From positions 4,021,501 through 4,085,500 of the forward strand of contig NZ_CP018846.1 in the NCBI RefSeq assembly GCF_002025705.1: a DNA stretch of 64,000 nt, given 5' to 3'. This DNA is from Pseudomonas putida. Lineage in GTDB: Bacteria > Pseudomonadota > Gammaproteobacteria > Pseudomonadales > Pseudomonadaceae. The notes beneath the pieces were generated by a model. The model was not told the DNA's origin, did not search any database, and saw only the letters and a list, made by a program, of their open reading frames with translations. The first letter of the stretch is position 1; each line of letters opens with the position of its first letter. The position numbers and the translations under genes were made by a program. Positions 62,070-64,000 of the stretch are shown piece by piece.

Positions 62070-64000
62070 TTAAAGCGCGGCGATCAGGGTGTTGAAGATT
62101 TCCTGCGCCGCCTTGATGATCTGCGACGAGGCCGTGTAGTACTGCTGGTACTTGACCAGATTGCCGGCTTCTTCATCCAGCTGCACACCGGACACCGAAT
62201 CACGGGCGCCGGTTGCCTGGGTCAGGATGACGCCGGTTGCCTGGGAGTCCATCTGGCCCTGCTTGGCCTGTGCCCCGACGTTTTCCACCAGCTTGCCGTA
62301 GGCATCGGTGATGCTGATGCCCTTGGTCGAACCAATGTCCATGGTCTGCTTGGTCTGCAACTCTTGCAGGGACAGCGCGTTGCGGTTGTCCGAAGAACCG
62401 GCGCCGGTCAGCGATACGGTGAAGCTGTCGCCGTCCTTGGGGGCACCGGCGACATCCATTTCGAAGCTGAACGACTTCTGATTGCCATTGGCATCGTTGA
62501 TCGGGTTGCCTGCGGAGTCGACCATCGGCACATCGAACTTCAGGGTGTTGCTCTGCCCCGGGACGAAGGTGCCGGTGCCAATGCTGTTGCCCTTGGCATC
62601 GAAGGCTTCGTAGCTCTGCGGCGAGGTGGTTTCGTTGCCGAACACCAGGCGCACCGGCGTGGAATACTTGATGCCGGTCTGCAGCTCCTGGCGCTGAGCC
62701 GGGTCGGCGATATCCAGCACCGAAGTCAGCACCGGCTGGGTAATCACACCGGTACCGGTATTGCCGCTGCCCGAGGTGGCGGTCAGCGGCGCGGCCAGCG
62801 CCAGGCGCTTGGCGTCGGTCAGCACCACGCCGATCTCCGCCGAAGCATTGCGGGTCGGGGTGATCTTGAAGCTGTCGCCCACCGCCGCGGTACCGCTCTT
62901 GAGGTCGAGGCTGAAGCCGTCGATCACCGGCGCCGGGTCGTCATTGGTGCTGTAGGTGCCCATGTCCGTGCCGTCAGGCAGCTTCTTGACCTGGTACTTG
63001 TCTGCGCCCGGGCCGACGAAGGTCACCTGGTAGTCACTGGTGCTCAGCTTGCCGGTGTCGCGGATGACCACGTTCAGCGCGGCGCTGCCGGTGTTGCCGG
63101 CCTTGGGCGTGCTGCGCGCGGACATGGCCTTGTCGCTGTTGATGTCACCAAACAGCGCCGCGCCGAAGTCACCGTTCTTGTCGATGCCCTGGCCGAGCTG
63201 CGAGTTGATCTGCTGCGACACCACCAGCGCAATGCGGCCCAGCTCGTTCATCGCCGGCGCCAGGGTTTCGCTGCGGTAGCGCAGCAGGCCGCCCATTTCG
63301 CCGCCGCTGATGCTGCTGGTGACATCCATGGTGGTGCTGCCACGATCAAGCTTGACCGAGAACTGGGTTGGGTCGGTGGCGCTTGGCTCGGCGCTCATCT
63401 TGTTGGTGGTCTTGCCCAGCACCAGCGACTGGCCGTTCTTCAGGTAGACGTCGATGCTGCCGTCACGCTCGACGGTCTGCACGCCCACCAGTTCATTGAG
63501 CTGGCGCACTGCCTCGTTGCGCTGGTCGAGCAGGTCGTTCGGCTGGCCTGTGTTTGCCGAGACCCTGGAGATCTGATCGTTCAATTGGGCAATGTTGGAA
63601 GTCAGTTCGTTGATCCGCGAGGTCATCGAGCTGAGGTTGCCGTTGATGTTGCTGTTCTGCTCCTTGAACTGGGCAGAAAGGCTGTTGAAGCGGCTGGCCA
63701 GGGCCTGGGCATTGCTCAGCAACAGCTGGCGCGAGGCGTCCTCGGTCGGCTTGTTGGCGGCGCTTTGCAGGGCAGAGAAGAAGTTGGTCAGCGCACCGGT
63801 GATACCGGTGTTGCTGTCGGACAGCAAGTTGTTGAGCGGCGTGACCTGGTTCAGGTAGGCGGTGCTGTCGCTGTTGAGCGAGGTGGCGGTCTGCAACTGA
63901 GCATCCAGGAAGGCGTTGTACACCCGACGGACATCGCCCAGGGTGGTGCCGGTGCCCATGAACACCTGGCCTTCCTGGAGCGAACCCTTGGCTCGCTGGA
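62070..64000 (-). CDS. flgK: Flagellar hook-associated protein FlgK, 5' truncated by window edge
   Basis: The frame is open to the right edge; about 643 residues are visible and roughly 40 N-terminal residues (the D0 helix) are missing. Visible motifs are QEGQVFMGTGTTLGDVRRVYN near the break (in part), the D1 helices (NINGNLSSMTSRINELTSNIAQLNDQI in part) and the C-terminal EEAGNLVKYQQYYTASSQIIKAAQEIFNTLI region. The large central insert is typical of Pseudomonas FlgK. The apparent start at 63965 is not real. Confidence 0.95.
   Translation of the reverse strand, partial: QRAKGSLQEGQVFMGTGTTLGDVRRVYNAFLDAQLQTATSLNSDSTAYLNQVTPLNNLLSDSNTGITGALTNFFSALQSAANKPTEDASRQLLLSNAQALASRFNSLSAQFKEQNSNINGNLSSMTSRINELTSNIAQLNDQISRVSANTGQPNDLLDQRNEAVRQLNELVGVQTVERDGSIDVYLKNGQSLVLGKTTNKMSAEPSATDPTQFSVKLDRGSTTMDVTSSISGGEMGGLLRYRSETLAPAMNELGRIALVVSQQINSQLGQGIDKNGDFGAALFGDINSDKAMSARSTPKAGNTGSAALNVVIRDTGKLSTSDYQVTFVGPGADKYQVKKLPDGTDMGTYSTNDDPAPVIDGFSLDLKSGTAAVGDSFKITPTRNASAEIGVVLTDAKRLALAAPLTATSGSGNTGTGVITQPVLTSVLDIADPAQRQELQTGIKYSTPVRLVFGNETTSPQSYEAFDAKGNSIGTGTFVPGQSNTLKFDVPMVDSAGNPINDANGNQKSFSFEMDVAGAPKDGDSFTVSLTGAGSSDNRNALSLQELQTKQTMDIGSTKGISITDAYGKLVENVGAQAKQGQMDSQATGVILTQATGARDSVSGVQLDEEAGNLVKYQQYYTASSQIIKAAQEIFNTLIAAL

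Noticed and set aside
63963..63965. GTG at 63965 as the flgK start
   Set aside because: The frame continues to the window edge with family-typical FlgK sequence (LQEGQVF), so the start lies outside the window.

Overview
This window is a chromosomal segment of a Pseudomonas, most likely of the putida/entomophila group. The inference rests on gene order (flgL, a flagellin glycosylation island, fliC-flaG-fliD-fliS, fleQ, fleSR, fliE-J, hsbA-hsbR-hptB, fliK-flhB, flhA-flhF-fleN-fliA, cheYZAB, motCD, parC-parP-cheW), on high GC content with strong third-position bias, and on Pseudomonas-type REP palindromes. Almost every gene lies on the minus strand, so transcription runs from the right edge to the left edge. 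The one plus-strand gene is at the far left.

Layout, left to right. 1-1279 (+): the 3' part of a large toxin-like protein with a TcdA/TcdB-type glycosyltransferase domain, cut by the window edge. 1292-1315: a bidirectional terminator. 1322-11907: the chemotaxis and polar-placement block (DUF2802 protein, CheW, ParP, ParC, MotD, MotC, CheB, CheA, CheZ, CheY, FliA, FleN). 12001-21143: FlhF, FlhA, FlhB and FliR-Q-P-O-N-M-L, the export gate and C-ring. 21500-31297: FliK, the HptB/HsbR/HsbA partner-switching module, then FliJ-I-H-G-F-E. 31402-35665: the FleR, FleS and FleQ regulators. 35833-39457: FliT-like protein, FliS, FliD, FlaG and FliC. 39675-60367: a 20-kb flagellin glycosylation island. 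60485-64000: FlgL and FlgK, the latter cut by the right edge.

Regulatory sites visible by eye fit the Pseudomonas flagellar hierarchy. Sigma-54 elements (GG-N10-GC) lie upstream of fleS, fliE, fliL and flhA. Sigma-28 elements (TAAA-N15-GCCGATAA type) lie upstream of fliC and fliS. A sigma-70-like site precedes fleQ.

The glycosylation island holds two sugar pathways. One is for CMP-pseudaminic acid: PseC, PseF, a PseG-PseH fusion and PseI, but no PseB. The other is a CDP-sugar operon: glucose-1-phosphate cytidylyltransferase, CDP-glucose 4,6-dehydratase, RmlC-like epimerase, NovU/TylC3-type C-methyltransferase, NAD-dependent ketoreductase, a second methyltransferase and a CmcI-family protein. 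Its step order parallels the noviose route and predicts a branched, C-methylated 6-deoxyhexose. Two very large multidomain glycosyltransferases, a Maf-type (DUF115) transferase and a FabH-like ketosynthase complete the set. The predicted decorated flagellin is a short 284-residue FliC.

Two related long inverted repeats (64-nt arms, at 21254-21469 and 56500-56753), a solo palindrome sharing the same outer arm (34113-34150) and three other REP-type elements occupy the larger intergenic gaps. I saw no tRNA, rRNA, insertion sequence, phage gene or CRISPR array.
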